Part shown: piece by piece, positions 16,847-25,355 of the stretch
Layout: the number at the start of each line of letters is the position of its first letter
How positions within the stretch are numbered: position 1 is the first letter of the stretch
Assembly: GCF_014879975.1 (NCBI RefSeq)
Contig: NZ_CP062501.1
Span: 62,001-126,000, forward strand
Length of the DNA stretch: 64,000 nucleotides
Direction of reading: 5' to 3'
Source: Vibrio bathopelagicus
Lineage (GTDB): Bacteria; Pseudomonadota; Gammaproteobacteria; Enterobacterales; Vibrionaceae
Translations under genes and position numbers: made by a program
Notes under the pieces: model-generated
What the model was told of the DNA's origin: nothing
Seen by the model: the letters and a program-made list of their open reading frames with translations, nothing else
The model's database searches: none

Positions 16847-18288
16847 GCGACATTCTATGGATAAGACGAGACCTGAGGATTCACGATAACCCAGCTCTCG
16901 TCTCTGCAGTTGAAAACGGCGTCTCTATCGCCGTTTTTATTTCAACCCCGCAGCAATGGCAACAACATCACCTTGCACCGATAAAAGCGGACTTCATTTA
17001 TCGCCACCTGAAACAGTTCGAATCACAACTCGCTGAATTCGGTATCACTCTGCTGCACCTCAAAGCCACAGACTTTAACGATCAAGCCACTCAGCTCATC
17101 AACTTGTGCAAACAGGTCGATGCGACATGTGTGTATGCCAATTCAGAGCCAGAAGTGGATGAGCAGTTAAGAGACAAACGCTTAATCGCTACTGGTATAA
17201 AGCTAAAAATAACCGACTGCGATACGATTCTTCCATTGGGTAGCGTGCTGAATAAACAAGGCGAGATGTTCAAGGTTTTCACACCTTTCAAAAACGCATG
17301 GTTAAAAGAAGTACAAGCGAAAGGCATCATTTGCAGCCACGCTCCAGTGCATTCAACAGGATCAGCGCAAACAGGTTCATCTGAAACGGATTCGCTACAG
17401 AATTCATCACAACTGAAACAATCGTTAAGTGGTTTTTCTGGCGAGTACGATTTCGACTTTCCGCGTACCGATTCAGAGCGTTGGCCACTAAGCCAAGACG
17501 TCCTTGAGAGCGTGATTCCCAATTTCTTAGCCAATAAAGTTAACGATTATTCTCGCCTTAGGGATATTCCCTCGGTGAAGGGGACTTCTGGTCTTTCGCC
17601 ATACTTGGCTATTGGTGCAGTCAGCCCTCGTTGGTTAGCGATTCAATTGATTCAGCAACAGCCTGACTTGTTATTTGATACTCAGTTGCCAGCCTTTTCT
17701 TGGCTTAATGAATTGATTTGGCGAGATTTTTATAAGCATTTGATGTTCCATCATCCTAAACTGGTTAAAGGTGCGAACTTTCAACAGAAATACAACGGCT
17801 TAGATTGGTATTACGACAACCCTAGCTTCAAGGCGTGGTGCGAAGGAAAAACAGGCTACCCATTAGTTGATGCAGCTATGCGTCAATTGGTTGAGACAGG
17901 TTGGATGCACAATCGGCTAAGGATGGTGGTTGCGAGCTTCCTGACCAAACACCTGCTGATTGACTGGCGCTGGGGCGAACGATTCTTTATGTCACACCTT
18001 ATCGATGGTGATTTCAGCGCGAATAATGGTGGTTGGCAGTGGGCTTCAAGTACCGGCTGCGACGCTCAACCTTATTTCCGAATTTTCAATCCAATTACCC
18101 AGAGTGAAAAGTTTGATCCAAAAGGAATTTTCATTCGTAAGTACATTCCAGAGCTGCAAAATATCCCAGATAAACATGTGCACTTCCCACATGATTTTAT
18201 CGCTAAAAATGGAATAGACAGTGAATACTGGCAACCCATCGTTGAACATAAAGAAGCACGATTGAGAGCCTTAGCCTTTTTCAAATAA
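16843..18288 (+). CDS. phrB: Deoxyribodipyrimidine photolyase
   Basis: Class I CPD photolyase, 481 aa, which splits UV-induced pyrimidine dimers using blue light, FADH- and an antenna pigment. The N-terminal domain opens ILWIRRDLRIHDNPAL. The C-terminal FAD/DNA domain has WLNELIWRDFYKHLM, then GYPLVDAAMRQL, TGWMHNRLRM and the signature DWRWGERFF...NNGGWQWASSTG. The start is TTG, overlapping the previous stop (TTGA), so the two are coupled. A ~50-residue Ser/Thr/Gln-rich insertion near residues 165-195 separates the domains. Placement in the RpoE-ChrR island matches the phrA membership of that regulon elsewhere. Confidence 0.95.
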   Translation: MSDILWIRRDLRIHDNPALVSAVENGVSIAVFISTPQQWQQHHLAPIKADFIYRHLKQFESQLAEFGITLLHLKATDFNDQATQLINLCKQVDATCVYANSEPEVDEQLRDKRLIATGIKLKITDCDTILPLGSVLNKQGEMFKVFTPFKNAWLKEVQAKGIICSHAPVHSTGSAQTGSSETDSLQNSSQLKQSLSGFSGEYDFDFPRTDSERWPLSQDVLESVIPNFLANKVNDYSRLRDIPSVKGTSGLSPYLAIGAVSPRWLAIQLIQQQPDLLFDTQLPAFSWLNELIWRDFYKHLMFHHPKLVKGANFQQKYNGLDWYYDNPSFKAWCEGKTGYPLVDAAMRQLVETGWMHNRLRMVVASFLTKHLLIDWRWGERFFMSHLIDGDFSANNGGWQWASSTGCDAQPYFRIFNPITQSEKFDPKGIFIRKYIPELQNIPDKHVHFPHDFIAKNGIDSEYWQPIVEHKEARLRALAFFK

Positions 18289-18302
18289 TTAGAGTGATTA
18301 TT

Positions 18303-18734
18303 ATGGACAACTCACTATGGCTTGATAACTTTCTCAACATGTACCGAGAACTCGGAACCGACAACTGCGACGTATTAAAAACGGTTTATCACCCGGACAT
18401 CGAATTCCAAGACCCACTGCATCATGTCAGTGGGATTGTCGCGTTAACGCATTACTTCGAGAACCTCTATACACAAGTCACTAGTTGTTACTTCCACATC
18501 GAACACACCTTTGAAGTGAAAGATGAAGCATCCGTTTATTGGACAATGCAATTCGCTCACAAACAACTCAACGGACAAAAGCCGATTGAAGTTCAAGGGC
18601 ACAGTCATATTAAAATGTTGGACAACCAAGTGGTTTATCATCGCGATTATCTGGATGTGGGTTCGATGTTGTACGAGCACATTCCAGTATTAGGTTGCGC
18701 GATCAAATCCATCAAAAAAAGAGCGAGCCGATAA
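18303..18734 (+). CDS. SnoaL-like (NTF2-fold) protein
   Basis: 143-residue single-domain protein of the SnoaL/NTF2-like superfamily: NMYRELGTDNCDVLKTVYHPDIEFQDPLHHVSG at the start and a later GHSHIKMLDNQVVYHRDYLDVGSM. The ATG was chosen over an in-frame GTG three codons earlier because AGAG lies eight bases before it. It is the fourth gene of the RpoE-ChrR island, and the next ATG overlaps its stop. Members may be isomerases, hydrolases or binding proteins; here its constant neighbours are a flavoprotein and an SDR, hinting at a lipid-modifying step. Confidence 0.8.
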   Translation: MDNSLWLDNFLNMYRELGTDNCDVLKTVYHPDIEFQDPLHHVSGIVALTHYFENLYTQVTSCYFHIEHTFEVKDEASVYWTMQFAHKQLNGQKPIEVQGHSHIKMLDNQVVYHRDYLDVGSMLYEHIPVLGCAIKSIKKRASR

Positions 18735-19465
18735 TGCGTATTATGATCACAGGCGCGACCTCAGGTATCGGCCAATCACTCGCTATAGATTATACTCAAC
18801 AAGGGCATCAGGTGATTGCTTGCGGCCGCAATCAAGACAAACTGAAAGCTTTAGTCGATTCTCATGAGACGGACTTATCGCACTCGTCAATCGAGCCACT
18901 CTGTTTTGACTTAACCGATTACCACAATTTCCCCGAACTTGACCAAAATAATCCACTCGACCTGCTGATCTTGAACGCGGGTGACTGTGAATACATCGAT
19001 GATCCTGTCAATTTCGATGCAGAGTTGTTCGAGCGCGTCATCAACATCAATCTAATTTCAATTGGTTACGCCCTTAAAGCTTGGCTAAAAAACATCAAGC
19101 CCGGCGGACGCTTGGTTTTAGTAAGCTCCAGCGCCAGCTTTTTGCCTTTGCCTAGAGCCGAAGCTTATGGCGCTTCAAAGGCAGGTCTCACTTACTTAGG
19201 AAGAACGCTTTCGGTTGACCTTGCCAAGCACAATATTCATGTCTCCATTGTGCACCCTGGCTTTGTTGAAACTCCTTTAACCGAGAGAAACACGTTCGCT
19301 ATGCCTATGATTATTAGTAGTGAGGCCGCAATTCAGCGAATCGTAAACGGTATTGCTCAAGGAAAGAGTGAGATCGATTTCCCAAGACGATTCATCATGT
19401 TGATGAAGCTATTAAGAATGCTTCCAACTCCAGTTTGGCAAAAACTCGCTTCAAGGATGGTATAA
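18734..19465 (+). CDS. Short-chain dehydrogenase in RpoE-ChrR island
   Basis: 243-residue SDR. The cofactor motif GATSGIGQ is at residues about 6-13 and the active-site YGASK near 140, with upstream VLVSSSAS supplying the Ser. The chosen ATG shares one base with the previous stop (TAATG). The C-terminus (FPRRFIMLMKLLRMLPTPVW) is hydrophobic and may touch the membrane. It lies two bases before the flavoprotein gene. An NAD(P)H-linked step on a lipid or fatty acyl substrate is inferred from context. Confidence 0.88.
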   Translation: MRIMITGATSGIGQSLAIDYTQQGHQVIACGRNQDKLKALVDSHETDLSHSSIEPLCFDLTDYHNFPELDQNNPLDLLILNAGDCEYIDDPVNFDAELFERVININLISIGYALKAWLKNIKPGGRLVLVSSSASFLPLPRAEAYGASKAGLTYLGRTLSVDLAKHNIHVSIVHPGFVETPLTERNTFAMPMIISSEAAIQRIVNGIAQGKSEIDFPRRFIMLMKLLRMLPTPVWQKLASRMV

Positions 19466-19467
19466 CA

Positions 19468-20739
19468 ATGAAGAAAATCGCCATTATTGGTTCAGGTATC
19501 TCTGGACTCACTTGCGCGCACATATTAGATAAGCACCACGACGTAACGGTATTCGAAAAGAATGATTATGTTGGGGGACACACCGCGACCGTTGATATTG
19601 AACATCAGGGCTCGGCTTTTTCGATAGATACAGGTTTCATCGTATTCAACGATCGAACCTACCCAAACTTCAATCAGCTGCTCGAACAACTGGGTGTTGA
19701 AAGACAACCCACCGAGATGAGCTTTAGCGTCCACAACACCACCACCAAGTTTGAATACAACGGCCACAGCATTAATTCGTTATTCGCGCAGAGGAGTAAC
19801 ATCTTCAAGCCGCAGTTCTGGTCTTTGGTGTCTGACATTCTGAAGTTCAACAAGTTGTGTAAGGCGCAATTCGAAAGCAATGTGTTCACTCCAGACGTTA
19901 CCCTTGGAAGTTTCTTGCGTGACAACCAGTTTTCCGATTTTTTCAGCCAGCACTACATTCTGCCGATGGGGGCCGCTATTTGGTCGACAAGCTTAGAAGA
20001 GATGGAAGAGTTTGAGCTTAAATTCTTTATTCAGTTTTTCTACAACCACGGCCTGCTAGACATTGCCAACCGCCCGCAGTGGTATGTAATTCCTAAAGGC
20101 TCTCGTTCTTACATTGAAATCATCCTTTCACGCTTAAGTAAGTCTGTTGCACTCAACACATCGATTCAACAAGTCACTCGCCAAGAATCAGGGGTCACGA
20201 TTGAATTTGAAGATGGCGGCACACAGGGTTTCGACGAGGTGATATTTGCCTGTCATTCAGACCAAGCGTTACATCTGCTAGGCGATGCAACAGCAGAGGA
20301 GAAACAGGTACTGGGCGAAATACCTTATAGCCGCAATGAAGTGGTTCTTCATACCGATACTCGATTGCTCCCAGATAGAAAGCTGGCTTGGGCGAGCTGG
20401 AACTACATGCTCGACGGCAACAGCCAACGACCAGCTTGTGTGACGTACAACATGAACATTCTGCAAGGCATCGAAAGCCAAGACACCTTCTGCGTCACCT
20501 TGAATCAGAACGACGCCATCGATCCGGAAAAAATCATTCGAAGCTTTGTGTATCACCACCCTGTTCTGAATTCGAACACGGTGAACGCACAGCAACAACG
20601 TGAAAAAATCTGCGGCCAAAATAAGACTCACTTTGCAGGCGCTTACTGGTACAACGGATTCCATGAAGACGGCGTCCACAGTGCACTCGATGTGACCAAA
20701 CGCTTCGGTTTAGATTTGAGTACGAGTTCAGAACTGTGA
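19468..20739 (+). CDS. COG2907-type FAD-dependent oxidoreductase
   Basis: 423-residue flavoprotein of the amine-oxidase/protoporphyrinogen-oxidase superfamily. The FAD fold IIGSGISGLTCAHIL starts at residue 5, followed by YVGGHTATVD. It ends AGAYWYNGFHEDGVHSALDV, characteristic of the family. It starts two bases after the SDR and overlaps the DUF1365 gene by four bases. This flavoprotein, DUF1365 and Cfa recur together in many Proteobacteria, which suggests joint work on membrane fatty acids; the reaction is not known. Confidence 0.88.
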   Translation: MKKIAIIGSGISGLTCAHILDKHHDVTVFEKNDYVGGHTATVDIEHQGSAFSIDTGFIVFNDRTYPNFNQLLEQLGVERQPTEMSFSVHNTTTKFEYNGHSINSLFAQRSNIFKPQFWSLVSDILKFNKLCKAQFESNVFTPDVTLGSFLRDNQFSDFFSQHYILPMGAAIWSTSLEEMEEFELKFFIQFFYNHGLLDIANRPQWYVIPKGSRSYIEIILSRLSKSVALNTSIQQVTRQESGVTIEFEDGGTQGFDEVIFACHSDQALHLLGDATAEEKQVLGEIPYSRNEVVLHTDTRLLPDRKLAWASWNYMLDGNSQRPACVTYNMNILQGIESQDTFCVTLNQNDAIDPEKIIRSFVYHHPVLNSNTVNAQQQREKICGQNKTHFAGAYWYNGFHEDGVHSALDVTKRFGLDLSTSSEL

Positions 20740-21542
20740 ACAGCCAAACTCTGACATCCGAAATGGGGATCGCATCCGAAAAGAGTGAAGAACTCAGCGG
20801 TATCTATTGGGGTAACGTCAGACATCGCCGTTTTGGCGACATCACCCATGAGTTTAGTTATCAGCTTTACATGATGGGGCTGGATCTTGATGAACTGCCC
20901 CAAACCACATCGCGTAGTGCGCTATTCGGAACTCGATGGTACAACCCGATTCGCTTTGTAGAGTCGGATTATCTTACTGAAAAAAAAGAAAACCCCAGTA
21001 TTAATGAACCAAAGTCACTTAAGCAACGTATAGCTTCCAAAGTGCAACAGCTTGGTGGTGTTTGGTCTGATTCAAACCGTGTGACGATGCTGGCACAGTG
21101 CCGTTGTTTAGGTATTTATTTCAGCCCGATAAACTGTTTCTTCTGTTATGACGAAACAGGCGATTGCAAATACATGTTGGCTGAAGTGAGTAATACGCCT
21201 TGGCGAGAAAGACACTACTACCTCATCGACATGCACCAAGAACTGAAGGTAAAGAAAGCGTTTCACGTTTCGCCGTTTATGGACTTAAACATGACCTACT
21301 TTTGGAAAATTAAGCCGCCAGCGAAACGCACGTTAGTCCACATCGAAAGCCGCCGAGACGACAAGCTTTTCGATGCGACATTGGCTTTGACAAAGCAGTC
21401 AGTAACAAAGAAAAATATTAGACAAACGGTATGTAAGATTCCGGCGATGACGATAAAAGTCGTGATGGGGATTTATTATCAGGCTCTCAAATTATTCCTG
21501 AAAAAAGTACCGTTTGTGGCGCACCCAGATTCAACACCTTAA
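20736..21542 (+). CDS. DUF1365 family protein
   Basis: 268-residue DUF1365 protein. Family marks are GNVRHRRFGDITHEFSY near the N-terminus, FSPINCFFCYD and EVSNTPWRERHYY in the middle, and FHVSPFMDLNMTYFW later. The start is GTG overlapping the flavoprotein stop (GTGA). In R. sphaeroides genes beside rpoE-chrR take part in making furan fatty acids that scavenge singlet oxygen. A similar role with the adjacent Cfa homologue is possible but not shown here. Confidence 0.87.
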   Translation: MNSQTLTSEMGIASEKSEELSGIYWGNVRHRRFGDITHEFSYQLYMMGLDLDELPQTTSRSALFGTRWYNPIRFVESDYLTEKKENPSINEPKSLKQRIASKVQQLGGVWSDSNRVTMLAQCRCLGIYFSPINCFFCYDETGDCKYMLAEVSNTPWRERHYYLIDMHQELKVKKAFHVSPFMDLNMTYFWKIKPPAKRTLVHIESRRDDKLFDATLALTKQSVTKKNIRQTVCKIPAMTIKVVMGIYYQALKLFLKKVPFVAHPDSTP

Positions 21543-21660
21543 GCGCCTTCACAACAATTAATGAAGAGAACTCAATTGAAGCTTGGATTCACTCCAACCC
21601 AGGAGCAGAACCCAACTTAATTGGCACAAAATATTAGAATGAGTTACCAGCGAGGTTTAC

Positions 21661-22938
21661 ATGGAACAGCTTGCCAAACAAAACAACATTGAACAACAAG
21701 CTAAAGCCGTTGCTGTTTCAAGCAACTGTAAATATCGAGCTTTAATCTTTAAGGTCCTAGAGCGCCTGCAATTTGCGACGTTGGAAATTATCGAGCGAGA
21801 CCAACATTCAGTATTTGGTGATCGAGAAGCAGACTTGAAAGGTCGAATCGTGATTCATGATGCGACCTTTTTTAGAGATGTTGTTATCAACGGCAGTATT
21901 GGGGCATCCGAAGCTTACATTGATGGTAAATGGACTAGTCCAAACCTGACTCGTGTTATCCAAATCATGGCGCGTAACCAAGCTCAACTGGATGAATTGG
22001 ACGACAAAACACAATGGATTTCTAAATTCAAAAATCTACTTCTTCGTCGTAAGAATTCCAACACCGAACAAGGCTCTAAAAGAAACATTCTTGCCCACTA
22101 CGACATCGGTAACGAGTTGTATGAACGCTTTCTTGATTGCTCAATGCAGTACTCATCTGCGATCTACAGCGAAGATGCGTTAACCCTGTCGAAAGCACAA
22201 CAGAACAAAATGAAAACCATCTGTGAACGCTTAGAGCTTTCAGAATCGGACAGCGTGGTTGAAATCGGCACTGGCTGGGGCGGTTTAGCGATATTTATGG
22301 CCCAACATTATGGCTGCCACGTCACCACCACGACCATTTCAGATGCCCAGCACGAGCTGGCAGAACAGCGTGTTAAAGCGCTCGGCTTAACCGACAAGAT
22401 CACTTTGCTTAAACAAGATTACCGAAACCTGTCAGGCCAATACGACAAGTTGGTGTCTATCGAGATGATCGAAGCAGTTGGACACGAATATCTGCAAACC
22501 TTCTTTGAGAAGTGCTCTTCGCTACTCAAACCTTCAGGCAAGATGCTGATTCAAGCGATCACCATTGCTGACAGCCGTTATGAGAAGTACCGCAAAGGTA
22601 TCGACTTTATCCAGAAGTACATCTTCCCGGGGGGCTGTTTACCTTCAGTGTCAGTGATGACCCAACATCTTGCGACCAGCACAGACCTTGTGGTTCAAGA
22701 AATTGATGATATTGGCCTGCACTATGCTCGCACACTCAACGACTGGAACGTTGCCTTTGAAAACAGCTGGGAAGATTTGGAATCACTGGGTTATTCAGAA
22801 GAGTTCAAACGCCTTTGGACCTTCTACTTCTGCTACTGTGAAGGTGCATTCAAAGAGCGAGTGATCAGTACTCACCATTTAGTCGCAAGAAAACCTCGTT
22901 ACTTTGGAGCAAAAGATGAAACGGTTTTGGATTATTAA
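21661..22938 (+). CDS. cfa: Cyclopropane-fatty-acyl-phospholipid synthase family
   Basis: 425-residue SAM-dependent methyltransferase acting on unsaturated chains of membrane phospholipids. The N-terminal lipid-binding part (1-125) has VINGSIGASEAYIDGKW. Then come the NILAHYDIGNELYERFLD lead-in, the SAM motif VVEIGTGWGGLAIFMA near residue 200, and SIEMIEAVGHEY. The C-terminal IDFIQKYIFPGGCLPS is also diagnostic. It lies 118 bases after DUF1365 and overlaps the DUF2878 gene by 23 bases. It may make cyclopropane fatty acids or, given the ChrR context, a methylated precursor of furan fatty acids. Confidence 0.93.
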   Translation: MEQLAKQNNIEQQAKAVAVSSNCKYRALIFKVLERLQFATLEIIERDQHSVFGDREADLKGRIVIHDATFFRDVVINGSIGASEAYIDGKWTSPNLTRVIQIMARNQAQLDELDDKTQWISKFKNLLLRRKNSNTEQGSKRNILAHYDIGNELYERFLDCSMQYSSAIYSEDALTLSKAQQNKMKTICERLELSESDSVVEIGTGWGGLAIFMAQHYGCHVTTTTISDAQHELAEQRVKALGLTDKITLLKQDYRNLSGQYDKLVSIEMIEAVGHEYLQTFFEKCSSLLKPSGKMLIQAITIADSRYEKYRKGIDFIQKYIFPGGCLPSVSVMTQHLATSTDLVVQEIDDIGLHYARTLNDWNVAFENSWEDLESLGYSEEFKRLWTFYFCYCEGAFKERVISTHHLVARKPRYFGAKDETVLDY

Positions 22939-23440
22939 TCTCGTTCTGTTTCAAGCGACCTGGGTTTGCAGCGCCTTCTTTACCGCGCAAGCCCCGTTCG
23001 TAACGCCATTGATCGTGGTGGTTCACTTCCTTCTATCTCCAACTCGCAGTAGCGACTTGAAAATACTCGTCTTATTACCATTGGGGCTATTGCTTGATAG
23101 CCTCATGCTCCACTTCGGTATTTTTGCCGTCGACTCTGCAATTGCTAATCAATCTTGGTTTCCAGTGTGGCTCATTTGCCTGTGGATCATGTTCTTAATC
23201 AGTTTCAATCACAGCCTGAATTGGCTTTTAAAATGCTCGAAAGTGATCTTGTTTGCCATAGGGTTCGTAGCAGGTACTAGTAGTTATTGGGGAGGCATCA
23301 AAGCAGGTGCCCTTCTTACTACTTGGCCAGATGCATCGGTAGTTGCTGCCCTTGCAATGAGTTGGGGGATCTTGTTGCCCTTACTGGTGGCCGCCTACTC
23401 CAACTTAGTACAACCTGAAATGGCAAGGACAACGAGGTGA
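22916..23440 (+). CDS. DUF2878 membrane protein
   Basis: 174-residue inner-membrane protein with about five or six hydrophobic segments, of the DUF2878 family. The start was set at MKRFWIINLVLFQATW because GGAG lies seven bases before it; it overlaps the end of cfa by 23 bases. It sits in the RpoE-ChrR island between cfa and a chalcone-isomerase-like gene. No catalytic residues are apparent. A role in membrane anchoring or lipid handling is only suggested by neighbours. Confidence 0.8.
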   Translation: MKRFWIINLVLFQATWVCSAFFTAQAPFVTPLIVVVHFLLSPTRSSDLKILVLLPLGLLLDSLMLHFGIFAVDSAIANQSWFPVWLICLWIMFLISFNHSLNWLLKCSKVILFAIGFVAGTSSYWGGIKAGALLTTWPDASVVAALAMSWGILLPLLVAAYSNLVQPEMARTTR

Positions 23441-23443
23441 CTT

Positions 23444-24019
23444 ATGGCTTATTCACGCAATCCGACACAAACGTTCAAACCTGAGAGCGGTATTGTTAGC
23501 GCTCACCAGCAAGCAAAAAACACACTTTTAGGCTTTGTCACTCTCTCGTTAGTGTTTGCTGCTCTGTTATTTTCCGGAAACACCAGAGCTTCAGCTGTCG
23601 ATGATTTACACAAGCGTGGTCAGGGTGAAATGAGTTACCTGTTTTGGACTCTCTACTCTGCCGAGTTCTATACCGCACCCTCTACTTCAGAACGTGCTTT
23701 GAAAATAGAGTACTACCGAGCGATAGAGAGTAAAGATTTGGTCGAAGCTACTGAAGATCAATGGAATAAGCTTGGCTACCCTAATAGCAATATTAAACGT
23801 TGGTTAGAGCCGCTCTACTCAATGTGGCCAAATGTAGAAGTAGGAAGCACGCTCACCATCCGTGTCGCTGAAGATAATGTCAGCCGTTTTTACTTTGATG
23901 AGCAACCTATTGGTGTCATCCAAGACAAACAATTCGGCGATGCCTTCCTTGCTATCTGGCTGTCTGAAAACACCTCCGAACCGGGCCTACGCAAACAACT
24001 TTTAGGTTTGAACAAATGA
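23444..24019 (+). CDS. Chalcone-isomerase-like periplasmic protein
   Basis: 191-residue protein with an uncleaved or long signal segment (hydrophobic LLGFVTLSLVFAALLFSG at about 28-45, then NTRASA). The mature part resembles the bacterial chalcone-isomerase-like family, which shares the fold of fatty-acid-binding proteins: MSYLFWTLYSAEFYT, then LKIEYYRAI and DAFLAIWLSENTSEP. It starts four bases after DUF2878 and overlaps the next gene by four bases. A fatty-acid-binding role would fit the lipid theme of the island, but that is inference. Confidence 0.75.
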   Translation: MAYSRNPTQTFKPESGIVSAHQQAKNTLLGFVTLSLVFAALLFSGNTRASAVDDLHKRGQGEMSYLFWTLYSAEFYTAPSTSERALKIEYYRAIESKDLVEATEDQWNKLGYPNSNIKRWLEPLYSMWPNVEVGSTLTIRVAEDNVSRFYFDEQPIGVIQDKQFGDAFLAIWLSENTSEPGLRKQLLGLNK

Positions 24020-24558
24020 ATCCAAAAACAACACTGTTAAAGTTCGTTCTGTCGATACTTTCTCTCACTTGGTTAGTCGGTTGTGGCTCTGCAAATTTAG
24101 AGAACCACGTAGACACTACGCCAGAACTCAAGCTCGAAACCTTCTTTGATGGTGAGCTAATGGCTTACGGCATGGTGCTCGACCGTTCAGGAAACCTACT
24201 GCGCCGCTTTGATGCCAAACTTATCGCGTCTTGGGATGGTGACAACGGAGAGATAAAAGAGTGGTTTACGTTTGCAGACGGTGAGCGCTCAACTCGCGTT
24301 TGGAACCTGATAAAAACCGGTGACAACACCTATTCAGGCACCGCTAATGATGTGATTGGAACGGCTTATGGTGAAACTCAAGGTTCGGCTCTGTATTGGA
24401 AATACGACCTAGAAGTTGAAGTAGATGGCAGCACCTATGAAGTGGTGTTAGACGACTGGATGTTCTTGATGGACGAAAAACGCTTGTTCAACAAAACCGA
24501 GATGTCGAAGTTCGGTTTTAAAGTCGGTGAAGTCATCTTATACATCGAGAAAATCTGA
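24016..24558 (+). CDS. DUF3833 lipoprotein
   Basis: 180-residue DUF3833 family protein. A lipoprotein signal is clear (KFVLSILSLTWLVGC, lipobox LVGC with Cys23). The body is lipocalin-like in pattern: FFDGELMAYGMVLDRSGNLLRRF, then NTYSGTANDVIGTAYGE and LDDWMFLMDEKRLFNKTEM. It is the last gene of the rpoE-chrR island and is followed by a strong terminator. It probably sits in the envelope and binds a lipid or hydrophobic molecule, but no ligand is known. Confidence 0.85.
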   Translation: MNPKTTLLKFVLSILSLTWLVGCGSANLENHVDTTPELKLETFFDGELMAYGMVLDRSGNLLRRFDAKLIASWDGDNGEIKEWFTFADGERSTRVWNLIKTGDNTYSGTANDVIGTAYGETQGSALYWKYDLEVEVDGSTYEVVLDDWMFLMDEKRLFNKTEMSKFGFKVGEVILYIEKI

Positions 24559-24650
24559 TTGAGAGAGTCTTAGTTTGACCTTGTCTTATTAGCGCTTCTT
24601 TTCATCCTGCAACCGGCTCTAAGTTCACAAAACAAACGCAGTTCGCAACA

Positions 24651-24686
24651 AAACAGCCCACAACGTAAAATTGTGGGCTGTTTTGT
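24651..24686 (+). terminator. Terminator of the rpoE-chrR island
   Basis: AAAACAGCCCACAA pairs with TTGTGGGCTGTTTT around a short loop and continues with TTTTG. It is about 95 bases after the DUF3833 gene. Confidence 0.9.
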
Positions 24687-24837
24687 TTAATCCCTCGAAT
24701 AGCGTATCTGCAAGCTCACCCCTCTGTGCTAAGATGCGCCACCAGCATACAAATGGGCTAGACTCATACTCAACAGTCCCTATTTGTTTCGCTAAGTGTA
24801 GATTCCCTACCATGAATAATTGAAAAGGCTTTAAAGC

Positions 24838-25101
24838 ATGAGCAAGTTAACCTCAGCGGAGCGTAAAGCTCGCGACAATGAACGTTTCTCACAACGTGTA
24901 AACGACCGCAGAGAAAAGGGCGAAGACGTAGTTGCTTACGCACTGACCAACAAGAAAGCTGTAAAATTCCTGACTAAGTCGGAAAAGAAACGCTTCAATG
25001 AAGCGAAAGTAATTCGCCAAGAAGAGCAGCGAGTGAAAGATCAAGAAGAGCTCAACAGAATCGAAGACTCGTTCACAACTAAACAGTTCGACGAAGAGTA
25101 A
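24838..25101 (+). CDS. Small highly charged hypothetical protein
   Basis: 87-residue protein I do not recognise. More than 40 percent of residues are Lys, Arg, Glu or Asp. It is predicted mostly helical (SAERKARDNERFSQRVNDRR, then KSEKKRFNEAKVIRQEE), with no Cys, Trp or signal peptide. It has a good ATG context and its own terminator, so it is likely a real small gene. An RNA-, ribosome- or partner-binding role is only a guess from composition. Confidence 0.65.
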   Translation: MSKLTSAERKARDNERFSQRVNDRREKGEDVVAYALTNKKAVKFLTKSEKKRFNEAKVIRQEEQRVKDQEELNRIEDSFTTKQFDEE

Positions 25102-25111
25102 TCTGACTTCA

Positions 25112-25141
25112 AAAGCGCTGGCTCTATGCCGGCGTTTTTAC
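25112..25141 (+). terminator. Intrinsic terminator
   Basis: CGCTGGC pairs with GCCGGCG (one G-U) around TCTAT, followed by TTTTTA, just after the 87-aa gene. Confidence 0.8.
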
Positions 25142-25355
25142 TTTTTAACTCATTATTTTTGGTCGCTGTTACTTTTAGTCTACCGTGCCGCTCCTTTGTT
25201 CCCCCCAGCTTCACCATTCTCCTCCCCCGTTTCACGACACTCTAATCATCGTTCAATTTATCTCTCAAGTTATCCATCAACTTTGACCATAGATCTCAGA
25301 AAAACTCAGCCTAGCCCCTTACTATCTCGGATCCACTCTACAAATTTAAGACAGT

